A DNA stretch of 64,000 nt. Origin: Chlorophyllum brunneum (taxonomy: Eukaryota > Basidiomycota > Agaricomycetes > Agaricales > Agaricaceae). The translations under genes and the position numbers were made by a program. Where the stretch lies: assembly GCA_963576785.1 (NCBI GenBank), contig OY756139.1, forward strand, positions 3,968,001-4,032,000. The letters are read 5' to 3'. Below the pieces are notes generated by a model. The model did not search any database and had not been told where the DNA came from. It worked only from the letters and a program-made list of their open reading frames with translations. Of this stretch, positions 46,501 to 55,988 are shown piece after piece (positions within the stretch are counted from its first letter, which is position 1; each line of letters begins with the position of its first letter).

Positions 46501-47587
46501 AGGTTACTCGACTGTTTCCCTACTAATATATCTTTTACAGGATTTAACCGGGACAGCCCTCACCTCTCAAAGATGCTTTGGGACGATGTTATGACTAATG
46601 CGACAATGGATGACAAGTCCATTATTATCGGCACAGATGGCTCAGTCCACCCCAACCCCAACCTGCTTGCCAGCCAGTTCACGGCGGCAGCTACTATTCA
46701 ACACCTAGATGGCGGGAGCTCTATCATGAAGAGGCTCGGAGGAACTACGTCAACAGACACTGAACTGGTCGCACAGTACTTAGGAATCACCAAGGTACTT
46801 GCAACTGCAGAATACGACCAGGTTGAGCACATTCATGTGTTCACCGACTCCATCGCAGCCTCTCGGCTCCTACTCGATTGTTCGCCGCACTCTTGCCAGC
46901 GACAATCCATCCTCACATCAAAAGCACTCCTGGCTTGGTTCAACAAGTCGGACCAGCACCACCTTTCCTTCTATCACATGCCGTCTAAGTGTAAATACAG
47001 TATACAGAAAGCCACTCACGATTGGATTCAAACAGTCGCCTGGCCTAATTGGGGTAGAAATCACCGAATCCCTAACTCCGTGGACTACTTATGCAAGAAG
47101 TCCACCGAACAAGTGATCCATACATGGCAGGCCATGTTCAGATTCAAGAAATACAGCGGTAGCTCCTTCCTCCACCTCCCAGTGCAAGCGAATGGGGCCT
47201 CCGCTTTACTGTCGCACATCAAGTCTGGTCCCTGGATACAAGAATACAGCCACCAGCCTCAGCTCTTCGCAAGAGCGTGTCACGCCATCCTATGCCATGC
47301 CCCGATCAGGGAGTTTCGACTTTGATTCTTCCCTAACAAGGATCTATCTTGCCACCACTGTGACAGTCAAATGATACAGACTAGGTTGCACATCCTCTAT
47401 CATTGCAACAACTTTGATCATCATTTTGGCATCGACACCATCAAGACTTTCGTCAACTTCTTGTATCGCAACCCTACTGCATTCAGCTTCCCTCCAGAAC
47501 CTGACCGCCCTCGTATCCATGCCAGGTCAATACCCCCATTACATCGTCGTCAAGTCCAAAGGAGGTTTGGGTCTGTGCCTGTGTAAA
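43537..47587 (+). pseudogene. LINE L3 ORF2, best-preserved copy
   Basis: Endonuclease start MNNVPDDQDRPPRSLLSELK, VCSHNVGRLYGEMETVLACRG. TGA breaks at 43827 and 43912. It is then open for 776 codons (43954-46284) through the endonuclease end, all of RT (FRPIILLNTLGKLIEKML, GVGQGSVLSPILSALFLPPLL) with the catalytic FVDD intact (45688-45696). After TGA 46282-46284 it is open for 339 codons (46306-47325) with RNase H (IIIGTDGSVHPNPNLLAS, EHIHVFTDSIAASRLL). The Cys/His finger lies at 47342-47410. Few lesions separate this copy from an intact ORF, so it is younger or less decayed than L1 and L6. Confidence 0.9.
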
Positions 47588-48052
47588 TCCTTTTCTTTTC
47601 CCCCCCTTTTTTTTTTTCTTATGCTCTCCTGGTTATGGACTTCAAATTCATTTCTCTATCTCTCCCTTCCTTGCTCGTCTACTATTGTATATATAGTTTT
47701 CATTCAAAACCCATCTCTCCCGTGGTGTCTGGGCAAATGCCCTCCCACATGCTAGTACCGTTTGTTGTTCCCCCTTGTGATTGCGAGTAGATAGTTTCTT
47801 TCTATCAATTTCTCTCTCTCACTCTCTCTCTTTCTGAATTCCTCTCTTCCTCTTTCTCACTGATCAATGTAGGTACCAAACATCTCTCTAGTGTACACGC
47901 TAGACGGCATCGAGTCTCAAGGGGTTAGTTTACACATAGTTTACTTTCCCTGCTCTGAACATTCTGTACATTCTAACTTTGTATGTATGTACATGCAGAC
48001 TGCGTTCGAGCACCGCTATATAAATTGTTGATTAAAAAAAAAAAAAAAAAAA

Positions 48053-48459
48053 CCAAAGAGTTCCTTGGCATGAAGATTTCATGAAACCCTATAAACCAAT
48101 CAATTACCCTAGACCAAATAGATTATCTAGGAAAAGTTCTTGATTGATTTAAAGTAATTGGAAAAGAAGAAATTCCATTACCAAATGGATTTATCTTCGA
48201 ATCCAATACAGGACAGGTGACACCTGACTTTATAAAGAGGTATCAGCAGTTAGTAGGATCAGTTATGTATCTGATGATAGGCAGTCGGCCTGACATAGCA
48301 TTTGCCACTGTCAAATTATCACAACATATGACCAACCCTACTAAAGCGCATTACAATGCAGCCTTACATTTGCTAAAGTATCTTAATGCTACTTGCAAAT
48401 ATAGAATTACCTATAATGGAAGTTCTATGGAAGGCCTTAATGCGTTTTCAGACTCTGAT
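48053..48459 (+). pseudogene. Copia E pol fragment, copy 2, left half
   Basis: RT tail and RNase H start (KRYQQLVGSVMYLMIG ... LNAFSDSD), almost identical to 6906-7320. Gypsy A enters right after the SDSD motif. The duplicated CTGAT (48455-48459) is codon sequence of this motif. Confidence 0.88.
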
Positions 48460-48760
48460 TGTTACGACCTTAGTCTCTGACTCAGGTTGCAAGCCTTTGG
48501 ATAAAGGGAAGGAAGTAGAGAAAGGAAGAAGGGATGATACGATTGGTAAAGTGTAAGGAATACATCAAGTATTACTACACTTTATATACTAGTGGTAAGG
48601 GCTAATAATAAGGGAGTCGAGTAATGGAGTCATAGGAGACGAGTAGAAGGAGTCAGGTAAGAGGCATAGCCTCTAGGGGTGATACAGGAGGTGAAACAAG
48701 TATGAGGGTACACGAGGTAATGGGCGCATGATAGAAATGAACGGCCTACAATTTGTAACA
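48460..48760 (-). repeat. 3' LTR of Gypsy A
   Basis: 301 bp. TTGGTAAAGTGT at 48543-48554 (sense ACACTTTACCAA) is the predicted RNA 5' end, complementary to the primer-binding site. Confidence 0.95.
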
Positions 48761-48867
48761 ATACCTCCCTTTCAAGCTTCATGTCCTCATGATGCGTATT
48801 ACTGTAAAGGTCCTTTGTAAAGTAAAGCATACGGAATTTGGTGAAGATAAGAAAGCGCGATGAGTAT

Positions 48868-49704
48868 TTACTCGTTCATGGGTATGGCCGCTCCCAGAGC
48901 TCTGGCCAAGTCCTTCTTGTTTCCTCCGATGAGAGGTGCTTTGTCAACACGTCGTAAGCCAATCCAGAGGGGTGCGTGTGGCGGTCCTTCTTTGAACAGG
49001 AAGTGGGTGTGGTTGTTATACGTGGTGTTGTCGTTGGTGTGATTGCTTAGCAGTTTATGCACGATGTCCTTCCAGTAGTCGTTGTCCTTTTCACCTTCTG
49101 ATTTCAACGTGTTATATCCTGTCGGCGGGTGGAAGATCATGGGTGTGATGGGGGGTACTACCATGGTGAGTATGGTCTGGAGATGAGCGACTTCTTCTTC
49201 GATGTCGGGGTGGAGTAACTGATCGGCGGCGGTTCTTCCTTGAGTCTTTTGTTCGCATGTGTGGCAGATGTGATGTTGGATGGGGAACGGGTCGTTACTA
49301 ACGAGTAGTCGATTAACGATGTGGTGGGAGAGGTTGTCTGTGCTTCTTGACTCGTACGTATTGAGTCGCTCGGCTAGGGCTACGAGGATACTGTGCATCC
49401 GAGCTCGTATGTTGGAGATAACGAGGAGTTGCAAGCCGTTGTTAATTTTGTACAAGTGTCTCTCTAGTTGGTCTCTCCTTCCTTCATCGATGATGAACTG
49501 ATTGAGTCTCGGAGTGGCTTCGGATAATGTGTCCATAATTTTCAAGGCACCTTCTTGGGTTGCTTTCACTGCTACGCCCAATAGTATTATAGTGTCGACT
49601 AGGGTTTCTCCTTCTACGAGTTCTTCATGGCTGGTCCTTTCTGGGACGAGTTCTTCGAATTCTTTGAGGTAGGGGTATGGGGTAAGTTGGCGTTCGGCGG
49701 GCAT
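48868..49704 (-). CDS. Gypsy A ORF3: unknown 278-residue protein
   Basis: The start is ATG 49704 (MPAERQLTPYPYLKEFEELV), ending before the purine tract at 48868 (DLARALGAAIPMNE). The protein is open and hydrophilic, mostly helical in appearance. It has a C-x2-C pair in HHICHTCEQK, no signal peptide and no membrane segment, so it is not an obvious envelope protein. It lies after the chromodomain of pol, where most chromoviruses have only the 3' LTR. A second frame (49614-49805) starts at the pol stop and overlaps its beginning by 91 bases; a -1 shift there could join MNNKPRIPSN... to it. The homologue in element C is degenerate. Function unknown. Confidence 0.7.
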   Translation of the reverse strand: MPAERQLTPYPYLKEFEELVPERTSHEELVEGETLVDTIILLGVAVKATQEGALKIMDTLSEATPRLNQFIIDEGRRDQLERHLYKINNGLQLLVISNIRARMHSILVALAERLNTYESRSTDNLSHHIVNRLLVSNDPFPIQHHICHTCEQKTQGRTAADQLLHPDIEEEVAHLQTILTMVVPPITPMIFHPPTGYNTLKSEGEKDNDYWKDIVHKLLSNHTNDNTTYNNHTHFLFKEGPPHAPLWIGLRRVDKAPLIGGNKKDLARALGAAIPMNE

Positions 49705-49805
49705 GGTGTGTTGTAAAGATAATTCGCGAAGTCAAGTGTGAACTGGATACCACGAGTGATGCGTTGAGTGTAGTGGTTGCTTGGAATGCGAGGTTTGTTG
49801 TTCAT
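49614..49805 (-). CDS. Short frame coupled to pol stop (ORF3 leader peptide?)
   Basis: Its ATG (49805-49803) overlaps the pol stop TGA (49804-49802) as ATGA. This overlap is kept in element C at 37995. It encodes 63 residues (MNNKPRIPSNHYTQRITRG...) and runs out of frame into ORF3. It may be translated by reinitiation after pol, or be the true N-terminus of ORF3 if a -1 shift occurs between about 49718 and 49704. The sequence alone does not decide. Confidence 0.5.
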   Translation of the reverse strand: MNNKPRIPSNHYTQRITRGIQFTLDFANYLYNTPCPPNANLPHTPTSKNSKNSSQKGPAMKNS

Positions 49806-52800
49806 AATTGCTGCTTTTTACCTCCCCTTTTTATAGGTTTCATCCTCGAAATCTTGCTCATAAATTCTTGTACCACTTCCTTGGCATTATCTAAATTTGT
49901 CTCGTTTTCCCATGTATCTTCTTCGGATGTATATCCTTTCCAGTGTACTAGGTACTGTTTTCGTTTCCCTTTTGTGCGGTGTCCTCGGACTTCGTCTACT
50001 TCGTAGTGTTCCTCATCATTAACTATCTCGGGGATCAGTGGTGGCGGAGTGCACTGGCTGTCATACTCGGGGTTATGATAGGGGGAAAGTAGTCTGCTGT
50101 TGAATACGTCGTGTATCGCCCATGTTTCAGGTAGCTCCAGGCGGTAGCTTGTTTCTCCTATTTTTTCTTTTACTCGGAACGGTCCGTATCTCTTGTGATC
50201 TAGTTTCTTCGTTGGTCTTGTTGTCCTAATATTGTCTGCCTCCAGCCAAATTTGGTCTCCTGCTCGGTACTCGTGTTCTGGCTTTGTGCTGTTCCACTTC
50301 TCCATCTGTACCTGGTTTTGTTGGAGCATCTTGATCGTCTCTTGGCGTATGTCCTGTAGTTCCTGTATTCTTTCCGTGATTGCTGGAGCCTTGATCTCAT
50401 TTGTGATGTCTCCTTTCCATGGGTGTCGTCCGTATACTATCTGGAACAGTGAATGTCCTGTGGCACTATGTGTTTTATCATTATACTGGAATTCTGCGGT
50501 GCTGAGCCATTTCTTCCAGTTGTTCTGTGCATGATTGATTACATTTCTGAGGTAGGCCTCGACCTCTTGGTTGATGCGCTCCGTTTGACCGTCTGTTTGT
50601 GGATGGTATGCCGTGGATAGGTTACGTTGGGTGCCGGTTGCTCTGCAAAGTTCCGCCATGAATTTTGATGCGAATTGTGGACCTCTGTCACTGATGATCC
50701 TGCGTGGTATCCCATGTTGTCTCCATATGTCGTCCCGATATATATCTCCAAGCTCCTCGGATGATAGGGTGGTGTTAACTGCATGTAGTCTGATCATTTT
50801 GCTGAAACGATCAACAATGACAAGTATCGCGTCGTATCCCTCCGATTCTGGCAGTGGTCCTATCATGTCGATTGATATCTCTTCCCATGGTCCGGTGGGT
50901 ATTGGTAGCAGATGGAGGTGTGTGGTAGGTCGTGTTCGGAGTATTTTGTTTCGTTGACATGTGTCGCATCCCTTAATGTATCGTTTAACATCATTGCGCA
51001 TTTGTGGCCACCAATATGTCCTTTTGAGGAGTTCGATCATTCTGTGTTGTCCCGGGTGTCCTACGTCCATTCTGTCGTGGTGTTGTTGGAGTATTTCTTG
51101 GCATAACTCGGTGTTTGGTGGTACGTATATTCTTCCTTCGAAGATGGGTAATCCATCAGTTTCCCATATCTCTTCTGGTCGTTTCTCTTTTTCTCTTAAC
51201 CATTGTGTTTCTCTCCTCTGCTCCTTTCGTAATCGGTGTTTCAGGTCTTCTTCTCCCAATATGTCCCAAATTTGTCTGATCTCGGTGGTTGTGTTATCGA
51301 ATAAGTGGTCGGGTAATAGCGTGATATTTGTGTTGTCTCTGGTTGTATCCGTTTTCGCTAATCTTGATAACACATCTGCTTTTGTGTTTGTTTTTCCGGG
51401 TATGTGTTTTAATGTGTAGTGATATTCCTGTAGTTCCAGTTGCCATCTCGCCTGTCGTCCTGTGAGTTGTTGCGGTTTCCTAAAGTATTCCAAGTTCTTG
51501 TGATCCGTCCATATCTCGAATGGTTTGTCGGCATCGAGTAGATATTGTCTCCAAGTTTTGATCACTTCTCGGATTGCCAATAGTTCTTTGTCGTAGATTT
51601 GGTAATTTCGTTCTGCCGGTGTCATTGTTCTCGAGTGGAAGGCGATTGGGTGCCACTGGTTATCCTGGTCTTGTGATAGTACCGCTCCTACTCCATATCC
51701 TGATGCATCCACTTCCACTCTATATTGTCCTTTATCTCGAGGCATTGCTAGTACTGGTTCGCTCGTGATTTTCTTCTTGATTTTTTCAAACGCTTGCTGT
51801 TGTCGTTCTGACCATGACCATTGTGCGTCTTTCTTCTTGAGTTCATGTAGTGGTGTCGCTATGTTACTGAAGTCTTGTATGAATCATCGGTAGAAGTTTG
51901 CAAAGCCGAGGAATTTTTCGACATCTTTCACGGATTTGGGTGTTGGCCATTCCCTTACTGCTTTCACCTTCTCTTCCTCCATTTTAACGCTGCCCTGTCC
52001 TACTACAAAGCCCAGTATGGGTATTTCCTTTGCGTCGAACATACATTTTGATCGCTTGAAGTAGAGCTGGTGTTTGGCTGCAATGTCTAAGAACCGCGTC
52101 GTTCGTTTCTCGAGTTCTTCTTGTGTGGTCCCTGGAATGACGAAATCGTCCATGTAGTTGACGAGCGTTCCTTCATGTAATAGTTCCCGAAATATCGTGT
52201 TCATCATTCTCTGGAAGGTCACAGGTGAATTGCTCATTCCGAAGAACATGACCGTAGGTTCAAATAATCCGTTGTTTGTTACGAATGCTGCCTTCCATTC
52301 GTCTCCTTTCCTGATTCTGATGTTGTTGTATCCCCAAATGATATCGAGCTTGTTAAACACTTTTGCGTCCTTTAATCGATCTAGAACTTCGCCTATGAGT
52401 GGTAGTGGCGTTTTATCTTTGATGGTGTGTTCATTCAGTTTTTTGTATTTTGTTCCATCCTTTTTTGGTATAAAGAAGCATGGGGTGGCGTAGGGGGATT
52501 GTGATGGTCTGATTCGTCCTGAGGCGAGATTTTTGTCGAGGAACTTTTGTAGTTCCTGTTTTTCTGTTATTGTCATCGGGTAAACTTTGGATTGCAGTAC
52601 CGGGGGTGCATCCTCCGACAGATTTATCTCGTGGTCCCATGCCGTGTGTGCGGGTAAATTATCAAAGTTCTTCTTGTTGAATAGATGGGTGTACTGTCGG
52701 AGGTATGGTGGTAGATCTTCATCGTCCGTCCGGTCCGCCTTTTTTTCTTCAATGTGTTCCTTGACTATCCGTATTTTCTCGTTGAACCGTATGTCACTAT

Positions 52801-53280
52801 GTGATATTTTGCAATCTTCTGGACATCTCGTGAATCGTATGACATGATTGTTCCAATCGATTTCTGGGTTATGTTTAACCAGCCAATCATGTCCCAGGTA
52901 TAAGTCTGCGCTCTCCAATTGTGTTACTAGAGCGTCGATTTGTTCCGTGTGGTTGCCGTTGTTTAGTACCAGTTGTGCTTTGTCTGTTATTTCTCCCTTC
53001 CTATTTTCCGTTCCATCGGCGTTGATTACTTTGATCGGGGTTTCCAGGGTTTTAGTTGGGATCTGTTCTTCTTCTACTGTTCGTTGTGCTATGCACGTGT
53101 GGGTGCATCCGGAGTCTACCAAAGTTGTAATTGGTTTGCGTCCTTTTCTTGTCTGGATTGTTGAGTCGAGGAGAAGTTCGCACGTAGAGTTTCGTTTTTG
53201 GGGAATCACGTATCGTCTATTGTGTGATAAAACAGAAACTCTAGTTTTATTGGCTCGCGGGTTTGCGCCTACTCGGAGCC
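49802..53280 (-). CDS. Gypsy A pol polyprotein with one internal TGA
   Basis: The frame is open from a TGA at about 53281, overlaps the last codons of gag in the -1 frame and continues without an ATG, so it should be a Gag-Pol frameshift product. Protease: LVDSGCTHTC. RT: SPYATPCFFIPKKDG, FGMSNSPVTFQRMMN, catalytic VNYMDDFVIPG (about 52150). TGA 51884-51886 interrupts FYR*FIQDF. RNase H: VEVDASGYGVGAVLSQ, YDKELLAIREV. Integrase HHCC (HHDRMDVGHPGQHRM ... CDTCQRNK), D,D,E core (SIDMIGPLPESEGYDAI, IISDRGPQFASKFMAE, QTDGQTERINQEVEAYL). C-terminal chromodomain (YLVHWKGYTSEEDTWENE) that would read histone marks for targeting. All other positions are open. Confidence 0.93.
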
Positions 53281-54540
53281 TTCAACAAAATCCTCTTTCT
53301 CCTCTATCTCTTGGTCATCATCCTCGTTGACTTCTCTGATATGGGTTTTCTTGGGTGCCCGGCAGTTCTTCGAGATGTGGCCCTGTTTACCGCAATTGTA
53401 ACATGTTATTTTGGTGTACGTGACTTTCGTCTTCTTCCTGCAGTATTTGGCGATATGCCCATAGAGGTTACAATTGTAGCACCTCGGTTTTCCAGTCTGA
53501 TCGGTGTCTGCCCTTTGTCGTCCTATCTCCATGGGTTGTCCTCTTCCCCCATAGATAACTCCGGTGGTGGTTTTGACATCTCCTCGGGTTATGTCCGTTG
53601 CTTCGTAACCTTGTCCTACTGCGAGGATCGTGGTTTTCCATTTACTATATGTCGTTGGGACGGAGGTTGTCGGATATCCTACTATGGTTCGGATAATGTC
53701 TGCTCGGGTGTGACGCTTGAGGAGGAATATCGCGTGTGTGTCATCTGTTCCTGCTTGGGCTCTTAATGCCTCGAATTCGATTAAGAAGTCTGCTGTGTTC
53801 TTCTTTCCCTGTTTGAACGTCTCTATTTCTCCTTCTGCTATGGCTTTTCTATTCCCCAAGGAGAATGTGGTTTCTACTTCTTTTGTGAAGTCCTCCCAAG
53901 CCGGTGTTTTCTTATTCTGGATGGCTTGTAGTTGCGTGTTGGCGTAAGGACCTGCTAGTCCTCCTTTCATTCTTGCCAAAATGGCTACTATTTTCTGTTC
54001 CTCTTCATCTATCTTGTTGAACATTAGCCATAAGGATATGGCTCTCCACCAATCATCAAATTTGGTCCTATCCCCATTGAAATATCCTGGTTCCGGGGCT
54101 AGGTTTTTTGGGACGTTGATTTCATCTGTCATTTCTGGTTCTAACTCTGGTTCGCTGTGTTCATTTTCGTAGGTCTCGGCGATTTCTATATCGGCTGTGG
54201 CGTCGGCGACTTCTGTGTCGAATTCGGTTTCAAATAAAGCTGTGTCGATTTCTTCTTCAAATGGGGCTGGTTCTTCGTCTGTGCTGTGTTCGGATTCTTC
54301 CTCATAGGTCTCGGCGATATCTATATCGGATGTGTTCTCAGCGACTTCTGTGTCGAATTCAGTTTCAAATAGAGCTGTGTTTTCGTCTACGCTGTGTTCG
54401 GATTTCTGCCGTTTAAGGCCTTCAGGGATTTCTGGTTCTGTTGATCGTTTGGATCCTGTTGCTACGGGTGAACCCTGGATGTCTGTTGGTCTCGGAGCTC
54501 TCTGTCTTCTCGGTGTTCTCGATGAGCTACTGCTGCTCAT
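53269..54540 (-). CDS. Gypsy A gag, intact, 423 residues
   Basis: The start is ATG 54540 (MSSSSSSRTPRRQRAPRPTD). Residues about 30-130 are acidic, with three related blocks (FETEFDTEVAENTSDIDIAE, PFEEEIDT, FETEFDTEVADATADIEIAE). The gag domain follows (EPGYFNGDRTKFDDWWRAIS, KGGLAGPYANTQLQAI, DFLIEFEALRAQAGTDD). Two CCHC knuckles: CYNCNLYGHIAKYC and CYNCGKQGHISKNC. The end is acidic (EDFVEGSE), stop TAG 53269-53271. It forms the particle and packages RNA. Copies B and C carry the lesions this one lacks. Confidence 0.94.
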   Translation of the reverse strand: MSSSSSSRTPRRQRAPRPTDIQGSPVATGSKRSTEPEIPEGLKRQKSEHSVDENTALFETEFDTEVAENTSDIDIAETYEEESEHSTDEEPAPFEEEIDTALFETEFDTEVADATADIEIAETYENEHSEPELEPEMTDEINVPKNLAPEPGYFNGDRTKFDDWWRAISLWLMFNKIDEEEQKIVAILARMKGGLAGPYANTQLQAIQNKKTPAWEDFTKEVETTFSLGNRKAIAEGEIETFKQGKKNTADFLIEFEALRAQAGTDDTHAIFLLKRHTRADIIRTIVGYPTTSVPTTYSKWKTTILAVGQGYEATDITRGDVKTTTGVIYGGRGQPMEIGRQRADTDQTGKPRCYNCNLYGHIAKYCRKKTKVTYTKITCYNCGKQGHISKNCRAPKKTHIREVNEDDDQEIEEKEDFVEGSE

Positions 54541-54621
54541 ATACTGTTGTCCTGGTCGGAGGCTATTATTCCAAGCCTAGCTACGAATAGTGGCACCTCT
54601 CTTGCAAGGTGAGTCGAAATG

Positions 54622-54633
54622 ACACTTTACCAA
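54622..54633 (-). other. Primer-binding site of Gypsy A, pairs with its own RNA 5' end
   Basis: Sense TTGGTAAAGTGT, one base 3' of the LTR. The LTR sense strand has ACACTTTACCAA at 54729-54718, a perfect 12-nt complement, starting 34 nt after the start of TATATAAAG (54763-54755). This is where Pol II should initiate. It matches Tf1-type self-priming, in which the cut-off 5' end of the RNA primes minus-strand synthesis. I see no tRNA 3'-end match. Confidence 0.8.
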
Positions 54634-54634
54634 A

Positions 54635-54935
54635 TGTTACGACCTTAGTCTCTGACTCAGGTTGCAAGCCTTTGGATAAAGGGAAGGAAGTAGAGAAAGG
54701 AAGAAGGGATGATACGATTGGTAAAGTGTAAGGAATACATCAAGTATTACTACACTTTATATACTAGTGGTAAGGGCTAATAATAAGGGAGTCGAGTAAC
54801 GGAGTCATAGGAGACGAGTAGAATGAGTCAGGTAAGAGGCATAGCCTCTAGGGGTGATACAGGAGGTGAAACAAGTATGAGGGTACACGAGGTAATGGGC
54901 GCATGATAGAAATGAACGGCCTACAATTCGTAACA
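54635..54935 (-). repeat. 5' LTR of Gypsy A
   Basis: 301 bp, TGTTACGACC ... TTCGTAACA, followed by target duplication CTGAT (54936-54940). Two of the three differences to the 3' LTR are at CpG sites. Confidence 0.95.
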
Positions 54936-54940
54936 CTGAT

Positions 54941-55381
54941 TGGGCTAGTGATCCAATTAGTCGTAAATCTGTAACTGGATATTTCTGTTTATTAGCCAGC
55001 GGAGCTATTGCTTGGCTAAGTAGAAAACAGAAAACAGTAGCATTATCTTCCACCAAAGCTGAGTATATGGCTTTGTCAGATTGCAGTCAACAACTTGTTT
55101 GGACTGTCAATTTGTTGGAAGAAATTGGTATCCGATCATTAGCCCCTTATCTCTTCGGTGATAATGAGGGTTCAATATTTTGGGCCAAAAATCCAGTAAC
55201 AGAAAAATGTTCAAAACATGTCGACATCAAATACCATTACATTCGTTATTTGGTAGAAGACAGAAAGATTGAAATATTCTCTGTAAAAGGCACAGAAAAT
55301 CCTGCCGATATTCTCACAAAGAATTTGGACAAAATCAAATTCAATCTATTCCAACCTTACCTTGGCTTGATGTTTGAGTGA
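54941..55381 (+). pseudogene. Copia E pol fragment, copy 2, right half (RNase H end)
   Basis: Continues the RNase H after Gypsy A: WASDPISRKSVTGYF, LSRKQKTVALSSTKAEYM (here CAG, where copy 1 has TAG), KYHYIRYLVED, NPADILTKNLDK, stop TGA at 55379. It is followed by the purine tract and LTR. Confidence 0.88.
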
Positions 55382-55415
55382 TTAAAACTCTACACCGATA
55401 CAGAGCAAGGAGGAG

Positions 55416-55988
55416 TGTTGAAGTTCGGACATATTCTAGAAATAGACTATGAGGTCATTATGATAATAATAGACTGATCCATTACTTTCCAGTAACTTCA
55501 ATTCCGTAGTAACTTCCTATGAGTTGCTCTGCATACAATGAGAGTCATAAGTACTTGATAGATTATTCTACATAGTATCAATGACTAGTACAATATGTTC
55601 TGCAGTACTCTGCAGGCACTATGCCGCAGTTAAAGAGAGTCATAAGGAACAATCTATGCATTACTAGTATTTTATGTAGTATGACTCACCTATGTTACAA
55701 TATGTATATAAACCCCATGTAGCAGACCTAAGTTCTGCATCTTGTTCAATCGAACAACTTCTTCATCATTGCCCATCTCTTTGAGTACAACACCTCTATT
55801 GATTTAATCAACTTTGACCTCTACTCCTCTGATGTTAACCGCTTCATCAATAATATCTGTCTATCCGAATTACCTTTCTACAGGTATCATATAGAAGCAT
55901 ATTATATTGGTGAGTAGACCCTACATTCTCTCCCACTGCATTTACTGCTGCCCCCAGCAAACAACTCGTTACGGTCATTTCCTCAACA
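55416..55988 (+). repeat. 3' LTR of Copia E, copy 2
   Basis: 573 bp and near-identical to 7788-8360, except a 126-bp patch at 55756-55881 that differs at about 30 positions. Confidence 0.9.

Larger units (their letters stand above)
36618..48052 (+). mobile_element. LINE L3, carrying Gypsy C
   Basis: Plus strand. LINE homology starts at about 36618 (CAGGAGAGCCAG) in ORF1, is interrupted by Gypsy C (36631-43141), and resumes to the poly(A) at 48034-48052. Its left neighbour is Copia D gag and its right neighbour is Copia E pol, so no target duplication can be seen. Among the LINE copies this has the best-preserved ORF2. Confidence 0.85.
48460..54935 (-). mobile_element. Gypsy A (GyA family), full length, nearly intact, 6476 bp
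   Basis: Sense minus: 5' LTR 54635-54935, primer site 54622-54633, gag 53269-54540, pol 49802-53280, ORF3 48868-49805, purine tract about 48764-48773, 3' LTR 48460-48760. The target duplication CTGAT is at 48455-48459 and 54936-54940. Joining the flanks restores Copia E RNase H. The LTRs differ at only 3 of 301 positions, so this is the youngest insertion that can be dated here. A single TGA in RT is its only visible lesion. Confidence 0.96.
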
